Assembly (NCBI GenBank): GCA_963739515.1
Contig: CAVUAO010000002.1
Coordinates: forward strand, 558,001 to 622,000
Length of the DNA stretch: 64,000 nucleotides
Direction: 5' to 3'
Source of the DNA: JBFYTX01 sp963739515
GTDB taxonomy: Bacteria; Chloroflexota; Dehalococcoidia; Dehalococcoidales; RBG-16-60-22
A model generated the notes under the pieces. That model searched no databases and had not been told where the DNA came from. It was given only the letters and a program-made list of their open reading frames with translations. Shown one piece after another: positions 17,729-26,377 of this stretch (positions are counted from its first letter, which is position 1; every line of letters begins with the position of its first letter). The translations under genes and the position numbers were made by a program.

Positions 17729-18905
17729 TGCACGCGGCTATTACGGGCAGTACGGCGGCAAGTTCGTGCCGGAAACGCTCATGCCAGCGCTCGATGAACT
17801 GGAAAAAGCTTACGCCGAGGCGATGGCCGATACCAAATTCCAGGCGGAGTTCGCCAAGCTGTGCCGGGACTATATCGGACGGCCGACCCCGCTCTATTAC
17901 GCCGCGAGACTTTCCGAAAAGTCGCGCGGCGCCGTTATCCTACTCAAGCGTGAGGACCTCGCCCATACCGGCGCACACAAGATAAATAACGCCCTCGGCC
18001 AGGGGCTATTAGCCAGACGCATGGGCAAGACGCGCATAATCGCCGAGACGGGGGCGGGCCAGCATGGCGTCGCCGTAGCGGCAGTATGCGCGATGCTCGG
18101 ACTCGAATGCATCGTTTACATGGGGTCGGAAGACATACAACGCCAGGCCCCCAACGTCAACCGCATGAAGCTGATGGGCGCGGAAGTCCGCCCGGTAACC
18201 TCGGGGAGTCGGACGCTGAAAGACGCCATCAACGAAGCCATCCGTGACTGGGTCAGCAACGTACATAATACCCATTACCTGCTGGGCTCGGTGGTGGGGC
18301 CCCACCCCTATCCCATGATCGTGCGAGACTTCCAGGCGATAATCGGCCGCGAAACCCGGGAACAGGTTTTAGCCGCCTACCAACGACTCCCCGATTACCT
18401 GGTGGCCTGTGTGGGCGGGGGCAGCAACAGCCTCGGGCTTTTCCATCCTTTTTACGACGATAAAGACGTGAAATTCATCGGAGTGGAGGCGGGGGGAAAA
18501 GGGCTGAACACCCTGGAACATTCCGCCACGCTCGCCAAGGGCAAGCTTGGCGTGCTGCACGGGACAAAGTCGTATATCCTCGAGAACGAGCACGGCCAGA
18601 TAAAAGAGACGCACAGCATCGCGCCGGGGCTGGACTACCCGGGGGTGGGGCCGGAACACGCCTTTTATAAAGACAGCGGACGTGCACTCTATGCGGCCGT
18701 GACCGACCAGCAGGCGCTGGAAGGATTCCGGCTCCTCAGCGAGACGGAGGGCATCATCCCGGCGCTGGAACCTTCCCACGCCATCTATTACGCGTCAAGA
18801 ATGGCGGAATACCTGCCTAAAAACAATTTGATTGTCGTTAACCTATCCGGGCGGGGGGACAAGGACCTGGAAATCGTCACGAAAGCCCCGGGCATGGATA
18901 AATGA
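17715..18905 (+). CDS. trpB: Tryptophan synthase beta chain (TrpB1)
   Basis: 396 residues, PLP enzyme that condenses indole with serine. It has the TrpB1 opening GYYGQYGGKFVPETLMPAL, PLP Lys in HTGAHKINNALGQG (K89), GQHGVA, the phosphate loop CVGGGSNSLG, and SGRGDKDL near the end. Start is either of two ATGs six bases apart (17715 or 17721). It overlaps trpF by 14 bases and trpA by 4. Being paired with trpA, this is the subunit expected in the alpha2-beta2 complex. Confidence 0.97.
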   Translation: MPMPDARGYYGQYGGKFVPETLMPALDELEKAYAEAMADTKFQAEFAKLCRDYIGRPTPLYYAARLSEKSRGAVILLKREDLAHTGAHKINNALGQGLLARRMGKTRIIAETGAGQHGVAVAAVCAMLGLECIVYMGSEDIQRQAPNVNRMKLMGAEVRPVTSGSRTLKDAINEAIRDWVSNVHNTHYLLGSVVGPHPYPMIVRDFQAIIGRETREQVLAAYQRLPDYLVACVGGGSNSLGLFHPFYDDKDVKFIGVEAGGKGLNTLEHSATLAKGKLGVLHGTKSYILENEHGQIKETHSIAPGLDYPGVGPEHAFYKDSGRALYAAVTDQQALEGFRLLSETEGIIPALEPSHAIYYASRMAEYLPKNNLIVVNLSGRGDKDLEIVTKAPGMDK

Positions 18906-19681
18906 GTAAAATAATATCCGCATTCAAAGAGGGCCACAAAGCGCTGATAGCCTATATCACCGTGGGCTATCCCGATATTAAAGCTACGGTGGAGATAGGC
19001 CAGGCGCTGGCAGAGAGCGGGGCCGACATCATCGAGCTGGGCATACCTTTTTCCGACCCCCTGGCGGACGGAGCCACCATCCAGAAAGCCAGCTACCAGG
19101 CGTTACAGCAGGGCACCACTCCGGAGATATGCATCGATACTGCCGCCGCGATCAGGCGTAAGATAAAAACACCCCTAGTCTTCATGACGTATTACAATCC
19201 GGTGCTCAACTATGGCCCGGCACTATTCTGCCTGAGCTGTAAAAGAGCCGGTGTCAACGGCTTAATCGTCCCCGATTTACCGCCGGAAGAGGGAAGCGAA
19301 CTGGAGGAAATGACCAAAAAGCACGACATCGATATGATATACATGCTGGCGCCCACCAGCACCGATGCCAGAATCGTCGAGGCGGGGAAAAGGTCGCGGG
19401 GATTTATCTACCTGGTCTCCCTGACCGGCGTCACCGGAGCCAGGGACGTGATATCACCAGAGCTGGAGAGCTTCGTGAAAAAAGTAAGGCAGAAGGCGCA
19501 GGTGCAGCCCTTGTGCGTAGGCTTCGGCATTTCCACCACGGAACAGGCGAGGCGTATTGCAACCATCGCCGACGGGGTCATCGTGGGCAGCCGACTCATC
19601 CAACTGGTCGAAGAAGATGCTTCCTTAAAGTCGCTTAAAGATTTCGTCGCCGGGATGCGGCGGGTACTCGATTCACGCTAA
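18902..19681 (+). CDS. trpA: Tryptophan synthase alpha chain
   Basis: 259 residues. It cleaves indole-3-glycerol phosphate to indole. Catalytic Glu and Asp lie in IIELGIPFSDPLADG (E45 and D56). MTYYNPVLNYG, GLIVPDLPPEE, YLVSLTGVTGARD and VGFGISTTEQA with the VGSRLI phosphate site complete the barrel. Last gene of the overlapping series; an 86-base gap separates it from the second trpB. Confidence 0.97.
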   Translation: MSKIISAFKEGHKALIAYITVGYPDIKATVEIGQALAESGADIIELGIPFSDPLADGATIQKASYQALQQGTTPEICIDTAAAIRRKIKTPLVFMTYYNPVLNYGPALFCLSCKRAGVNGLIVPDLPPEEGSELEEMTKKHDIDMIYMLAPTSTDARIVEAGKRSRGFIYLVSLTGVTGARDVISPELESFVKKVRQKAQVQPLCVGFGISTTEQARRIATIADGVIVGSRLIQLVEEDASLKSLKDFVAGMRRVLDSR

Positions 19682-19767
19682 AACAAGAAGGAGGTGAAAT
19701 AAAAGGGAAAATCCATCATAATTTAGATAAGATATTTGGCTTAATTAAATCAACAAAGGAGGTAATC

Positions 19768-21135
19768 ATGGACAAGACAAAATACATTCTCGATGAAAAG
19801 GACATACCAACCAGATGGTATAACGTCCAGGCGGACCTACCGGTACCGCTGCCGCCCATCCTGCACCCGGGGACTAAAGAGCCGACCCGGCTGCCGCCGC
19901 CCCTGTTCTGCGAAGCGATTAACGAACAGGAGTTCAGCAAGGAACGGTATATCGAAATACCGGACGAAGTGCGGGAGATCTACCACGTCTGGAGGCCGAC
20001 CGTGCTTTTCCGCGCTTACCGCCTCGAAAAGTACCTGGGCACGCCGGCCAAAATTTTCTACAAATACGAGGGAAGCAGTCCGCCGGGCAGTCATAAGCCC
20101 AATACGGCGGTCGCCCAGGCTTACTACAATAAAAAAGAAGGCGTCAAGCGTATCACCACCGAGACCGGGGCGGGACAGTGGGGAAGCTCGCTGGCTTTCG
20201 CCTGTAAACTCTTCGACATCGAATGCAAGGTCTACATGGTCAGGGTAAGCTACAACCAGAAACCTTACCGGCGCATCATGATGGAGACTTGGGGCGCCAA
20301 ATGCGTCCCCAGCCCCAGCACGGACACCAAGGTCGGCCGAGATATGCTCGCCCAGGACCCCGACTGTCCCGGCAGCCTCGGCCTGGCCATCAGCGAAGCG
20401 TGCGAAGACGCGTTCAGCCGCGACGACACCAAATACTCGCTCGGCAGCGTGCTCAACCACGTGCTCATGCACCAGACGGTCATCGGGCAGGAAGCCATGA
20501 AGCAGATGGAAATGGCCGGCTTTTACCCCGATATCCTCGTGGGGTGCGTGGGCGGCGGCTCCAACTTCGCCGGCATGTTCCTGCCTTTCGTCAAAGATAA
20601 ACTGGCAGGGAAGAGGAAAAACCTGCGCATTGTCTGCGCCGAGCCGACCAGCTGCCCGTCACTCACCAAGGGACCCTACGCCTTCGACCTCGGCGACGCG
20701 GTCGGGATGGCGCCTATCGCCAAGATGTACACGCTCGGGCACACCTTCATGCCGCCGCCCGTCCACGCCGGCGGCCTGCGCTACCACGGCATGGCGCCCA
20801 TCGTCAGCCACCTGCACAAGCTCGGGTTCATCGAAGCTAAAGCCGTGCCGCAGGTAGCCACCTTCGAAGCCGGCGTCACTTTCGCCCGCACCGAAGGGTT
20901 CATCAGCGCGCCCGAGACCAACCACGCCATCAGGGTAGTCATCGATGAAGCGCTCAAGTGCAAAGAGTCCGGCCAGTCTAAAGTTATCCTGTTCAACCAC
21001 AGCGGACACGGACACTTCGACATGGCGGCTTACGAATCTTATCTTTCTGGCAAGCTGCAGGACTATGACTACCCCGAAGCCCTGGTCAAAGAAGCTTTGA
21101 AGTCATTACCGGAGATACCTGCCAAATACCTGTAA
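19768..21135 (+). CDS. trpB2: TrpB2-type tryptophan synthase beta homologue
   Basis: 455 residues, about 60 longer than TrpB1, with the long N-terminal region and the TrpB2 form of the active site (SSPPGSHKPNTAVAQAYY, PLP Lys K110). ETGAGQWGSSLAFAC, CVGGGSNFAGMF and FNHSGHGHFD follow. TrpB2 proteins do not pair with standard TrpA and probably use free indole or an alternative role. It has its own strong AAAGGAGG site before the ATG and is followed by a terminator, so it closes the trp unit. Confidence 0.95.
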   Translation: MDKTKYILDEKDIPTRWYNVQADLPVPLPPILHPGTKEPTRLPPPLFCEAINEQEFSKERYIEIPDEVREIYHVWRPTVLFRAYRLEKYLGTPAKIFYKYEGSSPPGSHKPNTAVAQAYYNKKEGVKRITTETGAGQWGSSLAFACKLFDIECKVYMVRVSYNQKPYRRIMMETWGAKCVPSPSTDTKVGRDMLAQDPDCPGSLGLAISEACEDAFSRDDTKYSLGSVLNHVLMHQTVIGQEAMKQMEMAGFYPDILVGCVGGGSNFAGMFLPFVKDKLAGKRKNLRIVCAEPTSCPSLTKGPYAFDLGDAVGMAPIAKMYTLGHTFMPPPVHAGGLRYHGMAPIVSHLHKLGFIEAKAVPQVATFEAGVTFARTEGFISAPETNHAIRVVIDEALKCKESGQSKVILFNHSGHGHFDMAAYESYLSGKLQDYDYPEALVKEALKSLPEIPAKYL

Positions 21136-21165
21136 AGCTAAGATATTCAAAATACCTCGAAGCTA

Positions 21166-21208
21166 TCAGCCCCCTTTCCCGGAAATGGTGAGGGGGCTGA
21201 AGGGTTTT
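21166..21208 (+). terminator. Intrinsic terminator after the trp operon
   Basis: TCAGCCCCCT (21166-21175) pairs with AGGGGGCTGA (21191-21200) and is followed by AGGGTTTTAATAA. It lies 30 bases after trpB2. Confidence 0.8.
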
Positions 21209-21229
21209 AATAATAGCTTAACAATTTCC

Positions 21230-21243
21230 CCCTATGCTAGAAT
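21230..21243 (+). promoter_or_regulatory. Candidate extended -10 promoter of the HtrA-like gene
   Basis: TATGC-TAGAAT places a TG one base before a TAGAAT -10 (21238-21243), 36 bases before the start codon. No good -35 is visible. Confidence 0.35.
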
Positions 21244-21278
21244 ATTAAGAGGGGAGTATTTTAAGCAGGTAGAGGGAT

Positions 21279-22424
21279 ATGAAAAAATTAAATATCAAAG
21301 CGTTAATTATGACACTGGTGCTCATCGTGGGGCTGGCCACGATACCGGTCACCGGCTGTTTCACGATAACCGGATTAGATAAAACGCCAGCGGCGACGCC
21401 GACATCAATGGCCACCGCGCCGGTAACCATACCGATTAACCCGACCTGGACACCCCCGGCATCCGGCAATATCGGCAAAGAGCTGCCCAACCTCGCCGAC
21501 GTCGTGGCGCACGTGAAACCGGCGGTGGTAGCCATTAATACCGAGGTAGTCTCCTACGATATCTTCAATCGACCGTATACCCAGGAAGGGGCGGGCTCTG
21601 GCTGGATTGTCGACCCCTCCGGCTTCGTGGTAACGAATAACCACGTCGTCGAAGGGGCCAAGACCATCACCGTGACTACCGATGACGGCACTTCTTACAC
21701 GGCCGACATTAAAGCTGTAGCCACCGACCCCCTCAACGACCTGGCGGTAATTAAAATCAACGCCCATAACCTGCCCTACCTGAGCACCGGCGATAACTCC
21801 AAGACGCGGGTAGGCGATTGGGTTATCGCCATCGGCAACGCCCTGGGACAGGGCATCAGAGCCACCGAGGGAATCATCAGCCGGCAGGGCGTCTCGCTGG
21901 AAGTACAGCAGGGGGAAACGCTTTATGACCTCATCGAGACCAGCGCGGCCATCAACCCCGGCAACAGCGGCGGCCCGCTGGTGAACCTGGCCGGCGAAGT
22001 CATCGGCATCACCAGCGCTAAAGTTGCCGATATCGGCGTCGAAGGCATGGGTTATGCTATCAGCATTGACACCGCCCTCCCGATAATACAGGAACTGGTC
22101 AACACGGGCTACATCACGCGGCCTTATCTGGGTGTAGCCCTGTATACGGTTGATAAAATGGCCGTGCAACAGTTCAATTTAGGCGTGGATAAAGGCGTAC
22201 TCATTACCGAGGTGGTCAGCGGCAGCCCGGCGGATAAAGCGGGGCTGCAGCAATGGGACGTCATTACCGGCATCGGCGGTCAAAATGTCGCCAGTGTCGA
22301 AGAACTGACCAAGATACTCCACGCCTCCTCCATCGGGCATCCGCTGGAAATCAAATACTGGCGCGGCAACCAGCAATTAACAACGACGGCGGTGCCCATC
22401 GAAACCCCGCGCACTCAAGCCTAG
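21279..22424 (+). CDS. HtrA/DegP-like trypsin-type serine protease, lipoprotein
   Basis: 381 residues. The N-terminal signal ends in VTGC, a lipobox with Cys27, so it is likely lipid-anchored outside the membrane. The trypsin-like domain shows the triad H122 (TNNHVVEG), D154 (NDLAV) and S230 (NPGNSGGP). One PDZ domain (about 285-375) follows with GVLITEVVSGSPADKAGLQ. This matches the S1C/DegS-like proteases that degrade or sense misfolded exported proteins. A Thr/Pro-rich linker (about 35-60) lies after the anchor. Convergent with ileS, overlapping its stop by 4 bases. Confidence 0.93.
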   Translation: MKKLNIKALIMTLVLIVGLATIPVTGCFTITGLDKTPAATPTSMATAPVTIPINPTWTPPASGNIGKELPNLADVVAHVKPAVVAINTEVVSYDIFNRPYTQEGAGSGWIVDPSGFVVTNNHVVEGAKTITVTTDDGTSYTADIKAVATDPLNDLAVIKINAHNLPYLSTGDNSKTRVGDWVIAIGNALGQGIRATEGIISRQGVSLEVQQGETLYDLIETSAAINPGNSGGPLVNLAGEVIGITSAKVADIGVEGMGYAISIDTALPIIQELVNTGYITRPYLGVALYTVDKMAVQQFNLGVDKGVLITEVVSGSPADKAGLQQWDVITGIGGQNVASVEELTKILHASSIGHPLEIKYWRGNQQLTTTAVPIETPRTQA

Positions 22425-25400
22425 CTGACTTTCTTCACCCCCAGCAACAACGCGTAGCCGCTGACCTTGAAGTTTTCCTTGAGGTCGACATCATCCGGTA
22501 CATTGCCTTCAATCGAGCGCGCCAGCGTCTCCTGCATGACGTAGTCGGCGAAAGATGACAGCGACTGCATGATAAAGGCGTCCGCCTCGTAATACAGGGT
22601 AATATGGTCGGCGATATCATAGCCGGCGGTGCGGCGCATGGTCTGCACGCGGTGCACAATCTCCCGCGCCATCCCCTCCGCCTCAAGCTCAGCGGTGATA
22701 TAACAGGAAACCGCCACGCCGGCGACGGCATCGCTGACGACGGCAACACCTTTATCCTCTTTGCCGGCCACCTGCTCCAGCGTACCTAGCTGCATTTCCT
22801 TGATGTTAAGCTCATCCAGGATTAAGGGCATCATCCTTTCCAGGGCATGGTTCTCCGACTCCGATTTTACGCCGACAAAGATTTCCGCCAGGGGCTGGCG
22901 TACCTTGATACAGGCCTTGCTGCGCGCCGCCCGACCCAGACTGCAAACCCGCATCGCCAGGCGGTTATCTTCGGCAAGCTGCTTATCTATCCTGGCCGCA
23001 TCGGCCACCGGGAAATCCTCCAGGTGAACGCTTTCCGGATAAGCCGGGAAAGGCGACCGCACCAGATTCTGGTAAAGCTCCTCGGCGATGAAGGGGGTAA
23101 AGGGGGCGATAATCTTCGCCAAGGTTACCAGGCAGTGATAAAGGGTGTTATAAGCCGAAAGCTTGTCGGCGTCATTTTCGCTCTTCCAGAAACGGCGGCG
23201 ACTGCGGCGGACGTACCAGTTCGAAAGCCCATCGACGAAGCCTTCTATTTTACGTCCGGCATCGGTGGGGCTATACCGGGATAAGTCGGCATCGACATCC
23301 AGGACAAGCTGGTTAAGCTCGGAGAGTATCCACCGGTCCAGCTCGGCTTCAGGCGGGGGAAAAGCCCCGGCGGACGGCTGGTAAATATCGATGTTGGCGT
23401 ACATAACGAAAAAGGAATAGACGTTCCAGAGGGTTGCGAGGAAGCTGCGCGAAACCTCGTCCACCTGTTTAGCATCGAACTGGCGGGGATTGCCCGGGGC
23501 GGAGGCGGTATACAGGTACCAGCGCAGGGCATCAGCGCCGTATTTTTTCACGACTTCCCAGGGATAGACCACGTTCCCCTTGCGCTTGCTCATCTTTTCG
23601 CCTTTAGCATCCAGGATATGACCGAGACAGATAACATTCTTAAAGCAGGGGCGGTCGAAAAGGAGGGTGGAAATAGCATGCAGGCTGTAAAACCAGCCGC
23701 GGGTCTGGTCGACGGCCTCACAGATGAAGTCCGCCGGGAAGCGGCCATCTTCCAGCATGGCCTGATTATCAAACGGGTAATGGTTCTGGGCAAAAGGCAT
23801 CGCGCCAGAATCAAACCAGCAGTCCATGACTTCCGGGACGCGTTTCATTTTGCCGCCGCATTTGGAACACTTGAACGTAACGCCGTCCACGTAGGGGCGG
23901 TGGAGGTCCATTGACTCCTGCCAGCCGGTCAAGCCCGACTTTCCCTTTAGTTCGTCCATGCCGCCGACACACTCGAAAGCGCCGCATTTTTCACAGCGCC
24001 AGACCGGCACCGGCGTGCCCCAGTAGCGCTCCCGCGAAAAAGCCCAATCGACGTTGTTCTGGAGCCAGTCCCCGAAGCGGCCGTACTTGATGTGCTCCGG
24101 GTACCAGTTAATCTCCGCGTTGCCGGAGATGAGGCGGTCCTTAACAGCAGTGGTCTTGATGTACCAGGTGGTCTTAGCGTAATAGAGCAGCGGGGTCTCA
24201 CAGCGCCAGCAGAAGGGATAAGTATGCCGGACGGTCCCGCGGCGCAGCAACAGGCCCCGTGATTCCAGGTCGTCAAGGATAAGGGGGTCGGCGTCTTTAA
24301 CGAACTTGCCGGAGAACGGATAGCTCCCGGTCATGTTGCCCTGGAGGTCGACCGGCTGGACGAAATCAAGACCGTCTCCCAAGCCAGCCTGGAAGTCCAC
24401 CTCGCCGAAAGCCGGGGCGATATGCACGATACCGGTGCCTTCATCCATAGTCACGAAGTCGCCGGCGATGACGCGATAGGTCAACGTCTTCACGGTCTTT
24501 TGCGTCGATAACGCGCCGCCCTTCTGGAACCGCAGCCTATCCACGGAAAAATCGTGGGGATTAAAGAGGGGCTGATATTTTAGGTCGACCAAATCGCTGC
24601 CTTTTATATTAGAGACAGCCTGATACCCTTCTATTTTTAGTGTTTCCGCGAGACACGCCGCCAGAACGACATATTCGTTTTCGCCACCGAGGACAACGTA
24701 CTCGGCTTCGAGGGAAACCGCTAAAGCCGTATTGCCCGGCAGCGTCCAGGGGGTGGTGGTCCAGGCAAGCAGGTATACGGGTTTATCTTCCGGTAAAGCG
24801 ACCGGGAACTTACCGGAGACTTTAAACTTTATGTAAACCGAAGGGTCTTCCGTGTCTTCCTTATAGCCCTGGGCAACTTCATGGGAACTCAGCGAGGTGC
24901 CACAGCGGGGACAGTGCGGGGTAACGCGGTAGCCCTGATAAACCAGGCCCTTGTCCCACATCTGTTTAATCGCCCACCAGCAGGACTCGATGTACTCTTT
25001 GCTTAAAGTGATATAGTCATGGTCAAAGTCCACCCAATAGCCCACCCGCTGGAGAATATCCTCGAACTCACGGAGGTATTTGTACACGCTCTCACGACAC
25101 ATCTCGTTAAAGCGGTCGATGCCGTACTCCTCTATCTGGGGCTTGGAGGAGATACCGAGCTGTTTTTCAATCTCCAGCTCCACCGGCAGTCCGTGGGTAT
25201 CCCAGCCGGCGATGCGGGGGGCATAAAAGCCCTTCATGACTTTATAGCGCGGGATGACGTCCTTGAAAACGGACATAAAGACGTGATGGAGGGCGGGACT
25301 GCCGTTGACGGTGGGCGGGCCATCGTAAAGCATAAAGCCGGGGCCGCCCCGGCGCGCGGCCACGCTACGCCGGAAAATATCGCCTTTTTGCCACAGAGAT

Positions 25401-25456
25401 AGTATCGCCTCTTCGATTTGAGGAAAACTCACACGACTGCTTACCGGTTTAAACAT
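22421..25456 (-). CDS. ileS: Isoleucyl-tRNA synthetase, long (type 2) form
   Basis: 1011 residues. Class I motifs: the HIGH region reads NGSPALHHVF (about 51-60) and KMSKR is in GEKMSKRKGN. A Cys pair in HCPRCGTSLSSHEVAQGYKE and a second set (RCEKCG...CSKCGG) mark zinc-binding inserts. The AWTTTPWTLPGN editing-domain segment is present. Overall length and N-terminus (VSFPQIEEAILSLWQ) are of the eukaryote-like IleS2 class, which is usually less sensitive to mupirocin (family knowledge). ATG with GGAGG 8 bases upstream. Controlled by the Ile T-box leader before it. Confidence 0.97.
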   Translation of the reverse strand: MFKPVSSRVSFPQIEEAILSLWQKGDIFRRSVAARRGGPGFMLYDGPPTVNGSPALHHVFMSVFKDVIPRYKVMKGFYAPRIAGWDTHGLPVELEIEKQLGISSKPQIEEYGIDRFNEMCRESVYKYLREFEDILQRVGYWVDFDHDYITLSKEYIESCWWAIKQMWDKGLVYQGYRVTPHCPRCGTSLSSHEVAQGYKEDTEDPSVYIKFKVSGKFPVALPEDKPVYLLAWTTTPWTLPGNTALAVSLEAEYVVLGGENEYVVLAACLAETLKIEGYQAVSNIKGSDLVDLKYQPLFNPHDFSVDRLRFQKGGALSTQKTVKTLTYRVIAGDFVTMDEGTGIVHIAPAFGEVDFQAGLGDGLDFVQPVDLQGNMTGSYPFSGKFVKDADPLILDDLESRGLLLRRGTVRHTYPFCWRCETPLLYYAKTTWYIKTTAVKDRLISGNAEINWYPEHIKYGRFGDWLQNNVDWAFSRERYWGTPVPVWRCEKCGAFECVGGMDELKGKSGLTGWQESMDLHRPYVDGVTFKCSKCGGKMKRVPEVMDCWFDSGAMPFAQNHYPFDNQAMLEDGRFPADFICEAVDQTRGWFYSLHAISTLLFDRPCFKNVICLGHILDAKGEKMSKRKGNVVYPWEVVKKYGADALRWYLYTASAPGNPRQFDAKQVDEVSRSFLATLWNVYSFFVMYANIDIYQPSAGAFPPPEAELDRWILSELNQLVLDVDADLSRYSPTDAGRKIEGFVDGLSNWYVRRSRRRFWKSENDADKLSAYNTLYHCLVTLAKIIAPFTPFIAEELYQNLVRSPFPAYPESVHLEDFPVADAARIDKQLAEDNRLAMRVCSLGRAARSKACIKVRQPLAEIFVGVKSESENHALERMMPLILDELNIKEMQLGTLEQVAGKEDKGVAVVSDAVAGVAVSCYITAELEAEGMAREIVHRVQTMRRTAGYDIADHITLYYEADAFIMQSLSSFADYVMQETLARSIEGNVPDDVDLKENFKVSGYALLLGVKKVS

Positions 25457-25494
25457 ATTTTTACCCTCCGTGGCAAAATATTTTTTTCAGCGAT

Positions 25495-25529
25495 GGAGAT
25501 TGCCACGTCGCTACGCTCCTCGCAATGAC
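25495..25529. repeat. Short dispersed repeat in the ileS leader
   Basis: On the minus strand this reads GTCATTGCGAGGAGCG... ending GGCAATCTCC, an imperfect palindrome of a type common in intergenic DNA of many bacteria (recalled, not searched). It lies between the T-box terminator and the ileS ribosome-binding site. Confidence 0.6.
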
Positions 25530-25538
25530 ATACACAAT

Positions 25539-25566
25539 AAAGAAGCCCCGTCCTAAGGGACGAGGC
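25539..25566 (-). terminator. T-box-controlled terminator of the ileS leader
   Basis: GCCTCGTCC pairs with GGACGGGGC (two G-U pairs) around a CTTA loop on the minus strand, followed by TTCTTTATT. Confidence 0.9.
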
Positions 25567-25812
25567 CTAAAGCTCCCGCGGTACCACCCTACTTTCCCGA
25601 TTAACATCGGGACACTTATCAGGGCACGGAATATGCCCTCGTCACCGATAACGGATGACGGGACCGTCCAAGCCTACTCGTCCTTCCTTAAGAAAGATTT
25701 TCGGTTGGCAGCTCAGGAGGGATTTTCAGGGTGAGGATACGTCGGCTCGCACCGCTCCCGACTCGCTGGCTATCCCTTTTCGCCCTTACTCTTCTCTGTC
25801 ACAGCCTTTAAC
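25539..25812 (-). promoter_or_regulatory. T-box riboswitch, isoleucine-specific, in front of ileS
   Basis: The T-box AGGGTGGTACCGCGG lies at 25576-25590. Its TGGT bulge fits an A discriminator, as in tRNA-Ile. Stem I shows GAGTCGGGAGCGGTGCGAGCCGAC. At the same distance from that arm as the Trp specifier in the other leader, GAAA-ATC-CCT presents ATC (25721-25723) as specifier. A second ATC at 25736-25738 is less well placed. Low charging of tRNA-Ile would open ileS expression. Confidence 0.9.
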
Positions 25813-25818
25813 AGCTTT

Positions 25819-25847
25819 ATGTTAACACAATCCGGGAGGAAAATCAA
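25819..25847 (-). promoter_or_regulatory. Promoter of the ileS T-box transcript
   Basis: On the minus strand TTGATT (25842-25847), 17 bases, then TAACAT (25819-25824) with a TG in the extended -10 position. It overlaps the stop of the upstream jag gene. Confidence 0.5.
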
Positions 25848-26353
25848 TTACCCGGCAATTTCTTAGGGATAATAACCACTTTCCGCGACTCACCGAAGCC
25901 GGTACTCTCGGTGGTGACATCGGGGTGGTCGGCGAGGGCGATGTGGACAACGCGCCTTTCAAAAGCGGGCATCGGCTCCATGGAAAAAGGCGTTTTCCGC
26001 ACTTTAACCTGCTCGGCAAGGCGGTTAGCCAGAATGCGCAGGCCCTCGCAGCGGCGCTGTTTGTAATTTTCCACATCGAGAACGATGGGCACCTTTACCT
26101 GCATTTTATATGCCATGATGAGCCTGACGATTTGCTGTAAAGCTGCCATCGTCTGGCCGCGGCGCCCGATGATGATCCCCAGGTCTTCCCCCTCAATATT
26201 CAGACCGACCGAAGCGATTTCGCCGCTCTCATCCGTCACGGTAAACTCATCGGAGGGGGATATTTTGGCGGGCAGGTCCATCAGGCTCAAAAGCTGTTCC
26301 AGCACCTCCCTGGTCGCCTCGTAAATTTCTTTTTCTCTGGCAGGCATTTCCAT
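25844..26353 (-). CDS. jag: Jag/KhpB RNA-binding protein (KH and R3H domains)
   Basis: 169 residues. A KH-II domain with GIIIGRRGQTMAALQ (about 60-75) is followed by an R3H domain containing the ENYKQRR helix and HIALADHPDVTTES. The N-terminal Jag-N domain found in Firmicutes is absent. Family members bind RNA and affect cell elongation and division. It sits directly after yidC, the classical arrangement. Confidence 0.92.
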   Translation of the reverse strand: MEMPAREKEIYEATREVLEQLLSLMDLPAKISPSDEFTVTDESGEIASVGLNIEGEDLGIIIGRRGQTMAALQQIVRLIMAYKMQVKVPIVLDVENYKQRRCEGLRILANRLAEQVKVRKTPFSMEPMPAFERRVVHIALADHPDVTTESTGFGESRKVVIIPKKLPGN

Positions 26354-26377
26354 ATCTAAACCTCTTATCGATAACGT

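Noticed and set aside
19682..19767. A second leader or attenuator before trpB2
   Set aside because: The 86-base gap has an extra AAGGAGG and AT-rich sequence but no T-box, terminator stem or leader peptide with Trp codons.
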